In this document: piece by piece, positions 8,363 through 17,415 of the stretch | Numbering within the stretch: position 1 is the stretch's first letter | Layout of the letters: each line of letters opens with the position of its first letter | Origin: CAJCIS01 sp965276755 | GTDB lineage: Bacteria > Pseudomonadota > Alphaproteobacteria > Acetobacterales > Acetobacteraceae | Direction of reading: 5' to 3' | Length of the DNA: 64,000 bases | Assembly: GCA_965276755.1 (NCBI GenBank) | Contig: OZ255625.1 | Span: 1,488,001 to 1,552,000, forward strand | Made by a program: the position numbers and the translations under genes | Notes under the pieces: model-generated | The model's input: the letters and a program-made list of their open reading frames with translations, nothing else | What the model was told of the DNA's origin: nothing | Databases searched by the model: none

Positions 8363-9328
8363 TCAGCCCAGGCTGCGCTTGATGATTTGTTTCATGACCC
8401 ACATGCCGCTGAAGAGCATGCCCACCGCAATACCCAGCAACATCTGGCCCGTCGGATCGGTAAACAGCACCTCGATGTAATCTGGATTGACCAGAAACAG
8501 CATGCCGCCCACCGCAATCGGTAGCACCGCCAGCACATAGATGCTGGTGCGCGCTTCGGAGGCCAGCGCATGTCCGCGCTTGCGCGCATTCTCGCGCTTG
8601 CGGATTGTGTCTGCCAGGGTCTCCAGCGTTTCGGTCAGGCCGCCTCCCGTCTGGGTCTGCAGCGCCAGAGCGGTGGCAAAGAAACGGTATTCCGAGATGT
8701 CGTTACGCTCGGCCATATCCAGCAGCGCCGTCTCCAGGTCGACGCCGATTGCCACCTGATCGGCCGCACGGACGAATTCCTCCCGCGTCGGCGTCTGGCC
8801 CTCGCGCCCGACGATGCGCACGGCTTCGTTCACCGGCACGCCCACGCGCACGCAGCGTGAGATCATCGAAAGTGCATCGGGAAACTGGCTGAGCAGCGTG
8901 CGCGTAACCTTGTTCGATGACGAGCCAAGGAAGGTGCGCACGAGGATGATTTCCACCCCCGGCAGAACGAACCAGCCCGCAACGCCCACCACCTTGGTTG
9001 CCAGCAAGGCGCCCAGTGCCGCCGGCCCCAGCATGCAGGCGATGATGGCAGGCAGGCTCATGGGGTAGTGCGCTATACGCTCGTCATGATAATTCACGAG
9101 GCCATGAAAGACTGAACGCTTGGAATTGCGCTGCTTGGCGCGCACGGCGAGCACCAGCGCGGGTCCACCATTGGTCTTGGGCTTGAGATATGGCCCGACC
9201 GTCTCCTCTCGCCGCGCCGCCCAGGCCTGCTTGCGTTTCTGGTCGGTCAGCACCATCAAACCGGTCGCACCCAGCCCGGCCATGCACGCCACGCCCCCAC
9301 CCAGAAGAAAGGACAGATGCGCGCTCAC
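8363..9328 (-). CDS. tadB: Tad secretion inner-membrane platform protein TadB (T2SS F family)
   Basis: Platform protein partner of TadC. The GTG start at 9328 overlaps the cpaF stop (GTGA), the pattern seen through this operon; a longer frame from 9394 would overlap cpaF by 70 bp and adds nothing recognisable. 321 residues: an N-terminal helix, two helices near residues 95-135 (LPAIIACMLGPAALGALLA), the F domain (QFPDALSMISRCVRVGVPV; TGGGLTETLETLADTIRKR), and a C-terminal helical pair ending KQIIKRSLG. Confidence 0.93.
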   Translation of the reverse strand: MSAHLSFLLGGGVACMAGLGATGLMVLTDQKRKQAWAARREETVGPYLKPKTNGGPALVLAVRAKQRNSKRSVFHGLVNYHDERIAHYPMSLPAIIACMLGPAALGALLATKVVGVAGWFVLPGVEIILVRTFLGSSSNKVTRTLLSQFPDALSMISRCVRVGVPVNEAVRIVGREGQTPTREEFVRAADQVAIGVDLETALLDMAERNDISEYRFFATALALQTQTGGGLTETLETLADTIRKRENARKRGHALASEARTSIYVLAVLPIAVGGMLFLVNPDYIEVLFTDPTGQMLLGIAVGMLFSGMWVMKQIIKRSLG

Positions 9329-10707
9329 CAGTTCGTCTCTTCCATTGCCGCCACCCAGGCGCGATCCATGCCGAAATAGACGAGCCTCTCCCAAAAGCTC
9401 GGCCGTCCGCGGCCCAGCTTATAGGTGCCTGTCAACTTCCCGTCCCCGGTTTCGCCGGTGAATTCGAACTGAAACAGATCATTCAAAATAACGACGTCGC
9501 CTTCCAGGCCCACGACATCGGTCACCTGCGTCACGCGCCTGCCGCCATCGCGATGCCGCTCGACCTGCAGGATGATGTCGACCGCGCCCACCACCTGCGT
9601 TTTGATCGCGCGTGACGGCAGGCCCATATTGCCCATCTGCACCATGTTCTCAATCCGCGTCAGGGCGTCACGCGTATTGTTGGCGTGGATCGTGGACATC
9701 GATCCGTCATGGCCCGTGTTCATCGCTTGCAGCATGTCGAAAGCCTCGCCGCCGCGCACCTCGCCGATGATGATGCGCTCAGGCCGCATGCGCAGCGCAT
9801 TCTTGACCAGGTCGCGCTGATTGACCTCCCCTTTGCCTTCCAGGCTGGCAGGCCGCGTTTCCATGCGCACGACATGCGGCTGCTGGAGCTGCAGTTCGGC
9901 CGCGTCCTCGATCGTAATCACCCGCTCGGCCGGATCGATCATGCGCGAAAGTGCGTTCAGCAGCGTCGTCTTGCCCGAACCCGTGCCGCCGGAGATAATC
10001 ATGTTCAAGCGCGAACGTCCGGCAATCTCCAGGATGCGCGCCATTTGCGCGGTCAGGCTGCCGTACGCCACAAGGCGGGCGAAATCGATCTTGCGACGGG
10101 TGAATTTACGTATGGAAATATAGGGCCCATCAAGCGCCAGCGGCGGAAAGACAATGTTGACGCGGCTGCCATCCATCAGGCGCGCATCCACCATCGGGCT
10201 ACTCTCATCGATGCGCCGCCCCACGGCGGACGCAATGCGCTGGCAGATATTGGCGACATGCTGCGCATCGCGGAACTTGACGTTGGACAGCGTGACACGG
10301 CCGCCCTTTTCGATGAAGACGCGATCGGGTCCATTGACCATGATATCGGCAATGCCGTCATCATCGAGCAGCGGCTGCAGCGGCCCCAGCCCCAGCATGT
10401 CGTTGACGAGTTCGGACGCCAGTTGGCGCTGTTCGCGCGCATTGAGCTGAATACGCCGCTCGGTGGCAATCTCGGCCACCAGCTTCTCGATTTCCGGGCC
10501 CAGACGCTCCGGCGAGAGGGAAGCTGCCGCCGCCGGATCGAGCTGCTGCAGCGCCAGCGTGCGCAATTCGCTCAGGCTGTCGGAGGTCGATGACGCGACG
10601 AGCGGCGCATTCATGCTCACCGATTGCACCGCAGGAACGGCAGGCACGATTTTGTCCGCCACCTCATCACCGGTGCGGCGTCTGCCGAAAAGCGGGTTTG
10701 CGCTCAT
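9325..10707 (-). CDS. cpaF: Tad pilus assembly ATPase CpaF/TadA
   Basis: Hexameric secretion ATPase of the VirB11/GspE superfamily that powers Flp pilus extension and retraction. 460 residues. The N-terminal region to ~90 is variable; the core has the Walker A motif GGTGSGKTTLL, the Asp box ITIEDAAELQL, the Walker B-like IIIGEVRGGEAFDML, and the His box TGHDGSMSTIHAN. Start ATG 10707 overlaps the cpaE stop (ATGA) and the stop overlaps the tadB start, so cpaE-cpaF-tadB are translationally coupled. Confidence 0.96.
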   Translation of the reverse strand: MSANPLFGRRRTGDEVADKIVPAVPAVQSVSMNAPLVASSTSDSLSELRTLALQQLDPAAAASLSPERLGPEIEKLVAEIATERRIQLNAREQRQLASELVNDMLGLGPLQPLLDDDGIADIMVNGPDRVFIEKGGRVTLSNVKFRDAQHVANICQRIASAVGRRIDESSPMVDARLMDGSRVNIVFPPLALDGPYISIRKFTRRKIDFARLVAYGSLTAQMARILEIAGRSRLNMIISGGTGSGKTTLLNALSRMIDPAERVITIEDAAELQLQQPHVVRMETRPASLEGKGEVNQRDLVKNALRMRPERIIIGEVRGGEAFDMLQAMNTGHDGSMSTIHANNTRDALTRIENMVQMGNMGLPSRAIKTQVVGAVDIILQVERHRDGGRRVTQVTDVVGLEGDVVILNDLFQFEFTGETGDGKLTGTYKLGRGRPSFWERLVYFGMDRAWVAAMEETNW

Positions 10708-11957
10708 TTGCGTCTTCCCAGCTTTTCGCGCAGCCGCCCCATGCCAAAGGTGAATGTCGCGCGGCTCTTCGCCGACGGGCTGCCCTCGGACACGAAGGCG
10801 ACCTCGCGCGCCAAATGCAGGATGCCGCTGCGAAAGCCGCCGCCGCTTGCCGCGGCCGGTGTGCCAAGCGTTGCCGAATTGCCCACCAGGCGCGGCTGAT
10901 AGGGGATCACCACATCGATGCTCATCTCCAGCGCCTCCTCGATCTGCGGGCGCGTCAGTCCGCCCGGCTGACCAAGGCGATTGAGCACCAGAACCGCGCG
11001 CCGCACCTGATCGGGACCCACGGGCAATGACAGCAGACGCAGCGCATTGCGCATGGATGACAAAGTCGGATCCATCACCAGAACGCGCTGATGTGCCAGC
11101 ATAAGCAATTCACGGTAGAGCGGCATGGGCGCCGCCGGCACGTCGGTCACGACAAAATTATATTTTCGACGCAGCGCCACGATCAGTGCGCGCCCCGCGC
11201 CCTCGGCGATATCGGCCAGCTCCGCCATTTTCTCATCACCCGCCAATACCGACAGCCGCTCGGATATCGGCTGGGCAGAGCGCTCCACGAACAGCTCATC
11301 GATGCGCGACGGCGTCTCCAGCGCAAGCCGCAGACCGGTGCCCGCGCGCCCACCCAGCATCATCGCCGCCGCACCCATATAGATGTCGGGATCGAACAGG
11401 ATCGTGTGGCGCTTGAGCTCGTGGCCGAGATAGAAGGCGAGGTTCGTGGCAATGGTGGTCGTGCCCACGCCGCCGCACGCACCCGTGACCGCGACGATGC
11501 GCCCACCTTGCAAGGTCGAGGCGCTGATTGGCCGCGCGGCGCACGCGGGCCCGAACATGCGCGCCACCATTTCCTTGGCCAGCGGCTTATACAGGTATTC
11601 CGCAGCGCCAAGGTCGCGCGTCAGCGATCGGTAGAAGTTCATATCCGCCCGATCGCCCACCACCAGCACGCGCGTGGAGGGTTCGACCACTTCCGACAAA
11701 TCGTGCAGTGCGGCCAGCGGCGCATCCTCGCCGGAAATATCGATGATCAGCACTTCGGGGCTCGGCATCTTGCGCAGCAGCGCCGTTGCCTGCCGTACCG
11801 AGGCGCGGCGCAATACGATCGAAGGTACAAGCTCGGCCAATCCGTCCTGGATCGCGTGTTCGCTGTCTGCATCGGTGATGAAACCGAGCAGCGATGCGCG
11901 TTCAGCCGACTTGGCGCCCGCATCGCCCTGCTGCGTAATCGCGCCCGAGGATGCCAT
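10704..11957 (-). CDS. cpaE: Tad pilus localisation ATPase CpaE/TadZ
   Basis: MinD/ParA-like protein that positions the Tad apparatus at the cell pole. 417 residues. An N-terminal receiver-like atypical domain (residues ~20-140; LIIDISGEDAPL, VGDRADMNFYRSL) precedes the P-loop domain with a deviant Walker A, TGACGGVGTTTIATNLA. The signature lysine before GGVG is replaced, as is common in CpaE. FDPDIYMGAA and FVVTDVPAAP supply switch-like motifs. Overlaps cpaF by 4 bp and follows the small lipoprotein gene by 15 bp. Confidence 0.92.
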   Translation of the reverse strand: MASSGAITQQGDAGAKSAERASLLGFITDADSEHAIQDGLAELVPSIVLRRASVRQATALLRKMPSPEVLIIDISGEDAPLAALHDLSEVVEPSTRVLVVGDRADMNFYRSLTRDLGAAEYLYKPLAKEMVARMFGPACAARPISASTLQGGRIVAVTGACGGVGTTTIATNLAFYLGHELKRHTILFDPDIYMGAAAMMLGGRAGTGLRLALETPSRIDELFVERSAQPISERLSVLAGDEKMAELADIAEGAGRALIVALRRKYNFVVTDVPAAPMPLYRELLMLAHQRVLVMDPTLSSMRNALRLLSLPVGPDQVRRAVLVLNRLGQPGGLTRPQIEEALEMSIDVVIPYQPRLVGNSATLGTPAAASGGGFRSGILHLAREVAFVSEGSPSAKSRATFTFGMGRLREKLGRRK

Positions 11958-11972
11958 GATGCCCGACCCCTA

Positions 11973-12302
11973 TTATTCGCCCTGGCTTTTGGCTGTGACG
12001 TCCGACAGCCCCGAATTGGGCAGCTTCTTGACCTTGTCTGCATACATACGATCGATTGCCGCCACATCCAGCCTGGAGTCGCTGCCCGCAACACCATGCC
12101 CGCGCACAAGATCGGCCGGATCGGCCACCATCAGCGTCGCATTCGGCCGATTGACGTGCGTCGGATGCCACATGCCTTCCCGATAGAGCGGATCGATGTC
12201 GTCGCACCCGCCGAGCGATGCGCACAGCGCACCTGCGCCCGAAAGCAACACGGCAGCACTGGTCAGGCGTTGGCAAAAATCGGGCACGGCTTTTCTCCTC
12301 AC
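11973..12302 (-). CDS. Small Tad-locus lipoprotein (CpaD position)
   Basis: A 109-residue predicted lipoprotein: a basic N-terminus, a hydrophobic core and lipobox LGGC with Cys near residue 33, then DIDPLYREGMWHPTH and a polar tail. It occupies the place of the CpaD/TadD-type outer-membrane lipoprotein between the secretin and CpaE. It is shorter than Caulobacter CpaD (about 220 residues) and I see no certain homology; the functional label rests on position and the lipobox. Start overlaps the cpaC stop (ATGA). Confidence 0.75.
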   Translation of the reverse strand: MRRKAVPDFCQRLTSAAVLLSGAGALCASLGGCDDIDPLYREGMWHPTHVNRPNATLMVADPADLVRGHGVAGSDSRLDVAAIDRMYADKVKKLPNSGLSDVTAKSQGE

Positions 12303-13702
12303 TCGACCATGAAGCCGGCATCGGCCGGAATGTGGCGCACGGGCGCACTCGTGCCAGAATACCCCGGCGCTGATTGCCGCAGATACAAGATGCGCTCGAT
12401 ATCCGAGGGCGGCCGCCAGCCATCCGTGGGCAGGCGCAGGGCGCTCGGATCGTTCACCGGCTTGACGATGTAGGGTGTGACGATAATGACGAGCTCGCTC
12501 TGGTTGCGCTGAAAGCTGTCCGAGCGAAACAGCGCGCCCAGGATCGGCACGTCACCAAGGCCAGGCACCGCATTTCCCGTCAGTGAGGTCTGATCCTGCA
12601 ACAAACCCGCAATGGCAAAACTCTGCCCCGAGCCAAGCTCAACCGTGGTATCGGCGCGGCGCACATCGATGCCCGGAATGGACAAGCCGGCACCGGCATT
12701 ATTCGTGCCGAAGAAGAAGGTGACGCCATTCGCGCGGTCGAGCTGACTGACCTCGGGGCGCACATGCAGCATGATGGCCCCGCTGTGCAGCACCGTCGGC
12801 ACGAAGCTCAGCGATATGCCGTATTGCTTGAATTCGACCGAAATCGTGTTGGCGTTCGTCGCAATCGGCACCGGAAACTCGCCGCCGACCAGAAAGTTGG
12901 CCGGCTCGCCGCTCATCGTCGTCAGGTTGGGCTCCGCCAGCAGATGGATCAGCTGATCGTCCGACAGCGCCTGGACAACGGTGTCCAAATTCCAGCCATG
13001 GACAAGGCTGAGCGCGGCCGTTGTTGGGTTGAGCGTGCTATCGACCACCTGTGTCATGGTCGAAAGCCCGAATTGCACGTGCTTGCCGAGCTGGGCTGGG
13101 TCGCCACCGTTCGGCCCCGTCATCCAGTTCACGCCGAGCTCGCGCGTCAGTGTCCGGTTCATCTCGGCAATGCGCACGTGCAGCGAAACCTGCACCGGCT
13201 CGGATACAGCCACCCGGTTATCCACGCGCGCATCGTTGGGCAGTTGGCCGCGCGCCGCACTGACCGCGCGCTCGGCATCCAGCGGGCTGCCCACCCGTCC
13301 CGATAGCGCCATGCCGCCAGGTATCTCGCGCGCCCGCAACCCATTTTTGCCGATACCGCCTAGATCGGCCTGTCGTGCATCATAACCCGACGGCATCACA
13401 TTTATCTGATACTGCGCAATCGCCTCGCCCGTATTGCTTAGTGCGGCAATGGTGGTCGTGCCCGCGGCAACACCCCAGACGAAAAGACTGTCAGGACTCG
13501 CCGGGCGTACCTCGGCCACCTTGGGGTCTGCGGTGAAGATATTGCTCGCCGGCGCGCGCAAATGCATCACGCGCCCGCTGCCGGCGGAAATCGTGACGCT
13601 GCCATGCGAGTCCGGTTCGGCCGCTGCAATCGGCATAACGGGAAGGCGCGCCGCCGCCAAGCTAACCGCGGCGGCCAACAGCAGAAAGCGAAGGATGGGC
13701 AT
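12299..13702 (-). CDS. cpaC: Tad pilus secretin CpaC/RcpA
   Basis: Outer-membrane channel for the Flp pilus. 467 residues with a cleavable signal peptide (LLLAAAVSLAAARLP). The periplasmic pilus/BON-like N domain comes first (GSGRVMHLRAPASNIFTADP; VADPDSLFVWG-like segment), and the type II/III secretin domain follows from about residue 230 to 430. It is marked by LIHLLAEPNLTTMSGEPANF, FLVGGEFPVPI and the closing ELVIIVTPYIVKPV. Start codon shares one base with the cpaB stop (TGATG). Confidence 0.94.
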   Translation of the reverse strand: MPILRFLLLAAAVSLAAARLPVMPIAAAEPDSHGSVTISAGSGRVMHLRAPASNIFTADPKVAEVRPASPDSLFVWGVAAGTTTIAALSNTGEAIAQYQINVMPSGYDARQADLGGIGKNGLRAREIPGGMALSGRVGSPLDAERAVSAARGQLPNDARVDNRVAVSEPVQVSLHVRIAEMNRTLTRELGVNWMTGPNGGDPAQLGKHVQFGLSTMTQVVDSTLNPTTAALSLVHGWNLDTVVQALSDDQLIHLLAEPNLTTMSGEPANFLVGGEFPVPIATNANTISVEFKQYGISLSFVPTVLHSGAIMLHVRPEVSQLDRANGVTFFFGTNNAGAGLSIPGIDVRRADTTVELGSGQSFAIAGLLQDQTSLTGNAVPGLGDVPILGALFRSDSFQRNQSELVIIVTPYIVKPVNDPSALRLPTDGWRPPSDIERILYLRQSAPGYSGTSAPVRHIPADAGFMVE

Positions 13703-14526
13703 CAGAAATGGTAATCCTTGTCGTTCGTTCCCGAATAAATATGCAGCGTGCTGCCCGGCGACGCCTCTGGGCTCTTGGCCGGCGCATAGGCGTTGGACAC
13801 GTCACCGGCCCAGGTCACGGGATGGGCACTGCCCCGATCGGACGGCGCCGCATCGACCGGCCGCACAGCCAGCGACAGGCGGCCCAATTTCGTGACGATG
13901 GCCACGCGCTCCACATCCTCAGGCGTGACTTCAAGCGTCACCGTGCGCGATCCGCCCTCACCATTCGCGCTCGCGGCACCTTGGACAAGCTGCTGATCGA
14001 TGGCGATCACGCGCACATCCTTCAGCACGGTCTCGGCCGCCACCTTGTGGCTGCCGGTGCCGCCCGGATCGGTCATTTCCTGCGTCAGAACAACGTCGAC
14101 ATGATCGCCCGGCCAGATTAGCCCGGCCGTGCCCGATACCGCATCCACGCCAATTGATGTCGCCCGCCTGCCAGGTGTCAGCACAGCAGCCAGAAAGCCA
14201 TGATCACCCGGGCGCATGATGTCGGCCGGCAATATCACTTGATGGGGCAGCAGCGTCTGGCGAACCATGGCGCCGAAGAATTCCGACCGCGCCTGCGGGC
14301 TATCGGGCCGCGCCCCAGCCGGCGCCTCGGTCTCGGCCAGCTCGCGCGCCTCGATGTCATCGGGCTTGAGAAGCGAACCCGCGCGCAGCGTGTTGGCCGC
14401 CGCCAGCACCACCACCTTGGGAATAACCGGCATCACCGGTGCCGGCGGATGCAGGCCCTGCCAGGCCACAAAGACAAAGACAGCCATGCCGGCCGCCATA
14501 AACAAGAAAAGAATAATGCGAAGCAT
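13702..14526 (-). CDS. cpaB: Tad pilus assembly protein CpaB/RcpC
   Basis: Periplasmic protein anchored by an N-terminal helix (residues ~4-22), thought to couple secretin and platform. 274 residues. A SAF/AFP-like domain begins near residue 40 (KVVVLAAANTLRAGSLLK, DDIEARELAE), followed by the RcpC family core (GRRATSIGVDAVSGTAGLI WPGDHVDVVLT region). Immediately upstream of and coupled to cpaC. Confidence 0.92.
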   Translation of the reverse strand: MLRIILFLFMAAGMAVFVFVAWQGLHPPAPVMPVIPKVVVLAAANTLRAGSLLKPDDIEARELAETEAPAGARPDSPQARSEFFGAMVRQTLLPHQVILPADIMRPGDHGFLAAVLTPGRRATSIGVDAVSGTAGLIWPGDHVDVVLTQEMTDPGGTGSHKVAAETVLKDVRVIAIDQQLVQGAASANGEGGSRTVTLEVTPEDVERVAIVTKLGRLSLAVRPVDAAPSDRGSAHPVTWAGDVSNAYAPAKSPEASPGSTLHIYSGTNDKDYHF

Positions 14527-14636
14527 GTTGATCGCCTCAGCGCCGCCTGTGTCCTGCCTCCGGCATGATGCCGGTCACCGACATGTTCGCGCACCCGTAC
14601 AGTTCATAGCGGCAACATGACGCCTCTTTATTAATT

Positions 14637-15191
14637 TTAGCCGTGCAACGTGGCGATCACGCCGCCAGCCGCAATCGCGGCGGCGTAGGGCAACGGTCCC
14701 CCGCGATGCAGCCGCCATTGTTCGCAACGCAAAATGCGTCCCAGTATCGCCGATGGGCGCGCGGCCGTCGGGCGCACCGCGACCCGCCGCCCGACGATGA
14801 AGGCCAAAGCCAGCACGCCACCCGCCAGCGCCGTGCCCGCAACCAGCATCGGCACCATCAAAGGCTGCACGAAAATGGCCGCGGCCGTCAGCAATTTCAC
14901 GTCACCACCACCCATCCAGCCCAGACGCCAGAACACCACCGTCAGCGCGAAGATGATGGCCGAGGCAAGCAATCCCCATTGCAGCGCATGCACGCCGCCC
15001 GCGCTCAGTCGCAGCACGATACCAGCGAGGAAAAGTGCCACCGAATAGACGTTCGGCACGGTCCTGACCGCGAAATCATGCAGCGCGGCCGCAACCAGCA
15101 CGCTCAATCCGGCAAAGGTCAGAAGCACGATGACAAATGATGCAAGTGATGCCGCGTGGTGCACTGTGCCATTCCTCTTTTCGGCAGGCAC
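14637..15191 (-). CDS. cpaA: Type IV prepilin peptidase CpaA/TadV
   Basis: Membrane aspartyl peptidase (A24 family) that cleaves Flp and pseudopilin leaders. 184 residues, about six membrane segments. The first catalytic Asp lies in LHDFAVRTVPN near residue 39 and the second in the family motif GGGDVKLL near residue 95. The short form without the N-terminal methylase domain is typical of TadV. It lies 110 bp upstream of cpaB and 187 bp downstream of the first flp gene on the same strand. The first dozen residues are uncertain. Confidence 0.9.
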   Translation of the reverse strand: MPAEKRNGTVHHAASLASFVIVLLTFAGLSVLVAAALHDFAVRTVPNVYSVALFLAGIVLRLSAGGVHALQWGLLASAIIFALTVVFWRLGWMGGGDVKLLTAAAIFVQPLMVPMLVAGTALAGGVLALAFIVGRRVAVRPTAARPSAILGRILRCEQWRLHRGGPLPYAAAIAAGGVIATLHG

Positions 15192-15378
15192 CTGGGTGAA
15201 AGCCGCACGGGCACGTCACCGGCCAAGAACTGGAGCGATCCTGCCCAAACCAGCATGAACGTTGCGGCAAAATCGGGAAGCCGGAACTCCACCTTGCTCA
15301 GCTGAAACCGTCTGATGAAACCGCTTCTCTCCCAGGCAAGCAAAAGGCCTGGCGCCCGCCCGGCACCAGGCCCCGCTT

Positions 15379-15549
15379 TCAGATCGACGTGCCAATCGTG
15401 TTGAACAGTCCGCTCAGCTTGCTGCCGAACGTGGTAAAGATGCCGATCAGCACAAGGCCAAGCACGCCGGCGATAATACCGTATTCCAGCGCTGTCACCG
15501 CGCGCTTGTCGGTCTTGAGGCTGACGATCTTCGAAACAACTGCCTTCAT
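15379..15549 (-). CDS. flp: Flp family type IVb pilin 1
   Basis: Major subunit candidate of the Tad pilus, 56 residues from ATG at 15549 (GGAGAG 5 nt upstream). The sequence MKAVVSKIVSLKTDKRAVTA continues into LEYGIIAGVLGLVLIGIF, the short leader and Glu-Tyr hydrophobic stem of Flp pilins, then ends FNTIGTSI. The residue before the expected cleavage site is Ala rather than the usual Gly. A longer frame from 15609 adds 20 residues before the Shine-Dalgarno and is unlikely. Confidence 0.92.
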   Translation of the reverse strand: MKAVVSKIVSLKTDKRAVTALEYGIIAGVLGLVLIGIFTTFGSKLSGLFNTIGTSI

Positions 15550-15609
15550 GATACTCTCCATCTCTGCTGAGCGCGCCGCGCTCGCCCTTGCGATTGCACA
15601 AACGGTCAT

Positions 15610-15905
15610 TCACCCACCGCTCTGACGCCCCCAGATCATGGCGTGATTTCGTAACGTTCTGTCAAACACGCGTCAATCTAAAAACTCGCCTTTCAAGGAG
15701 GACCGCGTATAAATATGCGATAATTGTTTATACAGCCTTAAAACTCAAACAAAAAACCTGAGGCTTCTAAAATCGACAGGTTCGTCGCGAACACGCACGC
15801 CTGCTTTCCGCCAAACGCCCGCCCTCACGTCGCGTCTCGACGCGCTGGCAACGCGGGACAAGGACCCAACTATCCTGACCACGCGCAACACTGCTAGGCA
15901 AACCT
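15610..15905. other. AT-richer intergenic region between the two pilin genes
   Basis: Nearly 300 bp without a supported gene. It contains an AT-rich stretch around 15705-15770 (ataaatatgcgataattg; tttatacag) that probably carries promoter and leader sequence for the minus-strand flp-cpaA transcript, with the 3' end of the second pilin transcript. No precise promoter could be assigned. Confidence 0.4.
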
Positions 15906-16085
15906 TTACAATTTGGACCCAACGTTATTGAAAATCGTGCTCAGCGGGGTGCCAAGGCTGGTGAACGCAGCAATGAGGACAAAGGCCAGCGCACTGGCAA
16001 TCAAGCCATACTCGAGCGCCGTGATCGCCCGGCGATCGCGCAACAGAGAGGCAAGAGCCGCAAAGCCTGCCAGATATCGCCTCAC
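15906..16085 (-). CDS. Flp family type IVb pilin 2
   Basis: Second small Flp-type pilin, 59 residues from GTG at 16085, with an AGGGAGG Shine-Dalgarno about 6 nt upstream. Sequence: VRRYLAGFAALASLLRDRRA then ITALEYGLIASALAFVLIAA, ending IFNNVGSKL. The ALEYG motif and hydrophobic stem are those of Flp pilins, and as in pilin 1 an Ala precedes the cleavage site. Likely a second major or minor subunit; paralogous flp genes are common beside tad loci. Short enough to be missed by gene callers. Confidence 0.85.
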   Translation of the reverse strand: MRRYLAGFAALASLLRDRRAITALEYGLIASALAFVLIAAFTSLGTPLSTIFNNVGSKL

Positions 16086-16209
16086 AACCGCCCTCCCTTC
16101 TTCTGCCGCTCATGGCGGCGCCGCAAACCAGCAATGGCGCACGACGCAAAAGCGTCACGCCAAGTAATGTTCTTGGTTTAATTATAGGTGAACGAATGTT
16201 GGCGGTTCT

Positions 16210-16260
16210 AGGAAGGCTGGGGGAGATGTGCCATCCCCCCCAGACCCCCCGTCTTTATTA
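16210..16260. repeat. Family A dyad repeat, single unit (A2)
   Basis: ggctgggggagatgtgccat then the arm ccccccagaccccccgtc. Lies on the stop codon of the downstream-most glycosyltransferase-like gene. Confidence 0.85.
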
Positions 16261-17415
16261 AAGACCACGTTTAAACGATAAACCCAGCAGCGCCGGCGCC
16301 ACCAGCGCACCGAAGGGGATGTGCGTGGCCCGCACCACGGGTGGTGCCGCCAGCAGGCAGACCAGCGCCAGCCCGATCAGGGCCGCAGGCTCGCCCCGCC
16401 GCCAGCCATCACGCCGCGCCTCCCGCGCAAGCCAGGCTGCCGCCAGGCTGCAAAGCACCAGATCGTAAAATAGCGCGAAGGGCGCGGCCAGGATCGCCCC
16501 GGCAGCCAGGCTCACCCCGCGCATATTCCGCCCCCGCTCAAGCACAGGCCTGTGCCAGCCGACCCATACGCACACGACCGCGCAAACCAGGCACACCCCC
16601 CAGATCGCGTGGCACGCGGTCAGGCCAAACCCCAGTTGCTGCGCCGCATCAATCGGGTCCACGCGCGCGGCCAGCAGCACGCGACCGCCATTGATCGGAC
16701 CCGCCAGATCCTGCCCGAACGCCTGCAGATAAGCGGCCCACACGCGCCAGCCAAACAGCGCCACCGTCGATGCCAGCATGACCGCAACGCAAAGCAAGGC
16801 CGCCAGCATCGCCACCCACTCCCCGCCCGCAGCCAGTGCCACGGGGATCAGCAGCGCCAGATGTGGCTTGTAGCACAGCAGCCCAAAGGCCAACCCGGCC
16901 AGCCATTTGCGCCGAGGCAGGGCGAGCAGGCCGCACGCCATCAGGCCTGCGGTCAGGAATGAATTCTGCCCCAGCCCCAGAACCCACCACAGGCTCGGCA
17001 CCGCCAGCAGGCAGAGCGTGGCAGTGCTCCCGCCCCCGGCCACGCGGGCGCCCGCCACCAGCCACAACGCCAGCGTGGCACCTTCGAAGGCGACGAAGCT
17101 GGCCAGGTACGGCAGCCAGGCCATCGGCGCCATGATCAGCAGGAAGGTCGGCGGGTTGAAGAAATACTCGTACTCGATGCCGGGCGCACTTGCAGCCTCC
17201 TCCATGCGCAGATGGGCGGCATGGTCGTACGCCAGCGCCGCCTGCCCTTGATCGGCCAGCCTCCCAGCGGCCCAGAAACTGACGTAATCGGTCGTGTTCG
17301 CCCGTACCCCGCTCACGATCCAGCCATGCGTGCCCGCAATCATGAAGGCCAGGACCGTCGCCTGCACCATGGCAGCCAGCCCGGCGCGCCGCCGCACCTG
17401 GACCTCGCTCAACAT
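16258..17415 (-). CDS. DUF2029/GT87-type polytopic membrane protein, paralogue 3
   Basis: 385-residue membrane protein with about 10 helices. ATG at 17415 (MLSEVQVRRRAGLAAMVQAT) overlaps the upstream paralogue's stop. The family core is ANTTDYVSFWAAGRLADQGQ followed by AYD, with an aromatic stretch YEYFFNPPTFLLIMAPMAWL. The 'D(F/Y)xxFWAAGRLA' luminal loop and 'PPTFLLxxxPxAxLPY' segment are shared with the two upstream genes. GT87-like members use polyprenyl-phosphate sugar donors on the periplasmic face; that role is inferred. A longer frame to 17532 lies within the preceding gene and is not real. Confidence 0.85.
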   Translation of the reverse strand: MLSEVQVRRRAGLAAMVQATVLAFMIAGTHGWIVSGVRANTTDYVSFWAAGRLADQGQAALAYDHAAHLRMEEAASAPGIEYEYFFNPPTFLLIMAPMAWLPYLASFVAFEGATLALWLVAGARVAGGGSTATLCLLAVPSLWWVLGLGQNSFLTAGLMACGLLALPRRKWLAGLAFGLLCYKPHLALLIPVALAAGGEWVAMLAALLCVAVMLASTVALFGWRVWAAYLQAFGQDLAGPINGGRVLLAARVDPIDAAQQLGFGLTACHAIWGVCLVCAVVCVWVGWHRPVLERGRNMRGVSLAAGAILAAPFALFYDLVLCSLAAAWLAREARRDGWRRGEPAALIGLALVCLLAAPPVVRATHIPFGALVAPALLGLSFKRGL

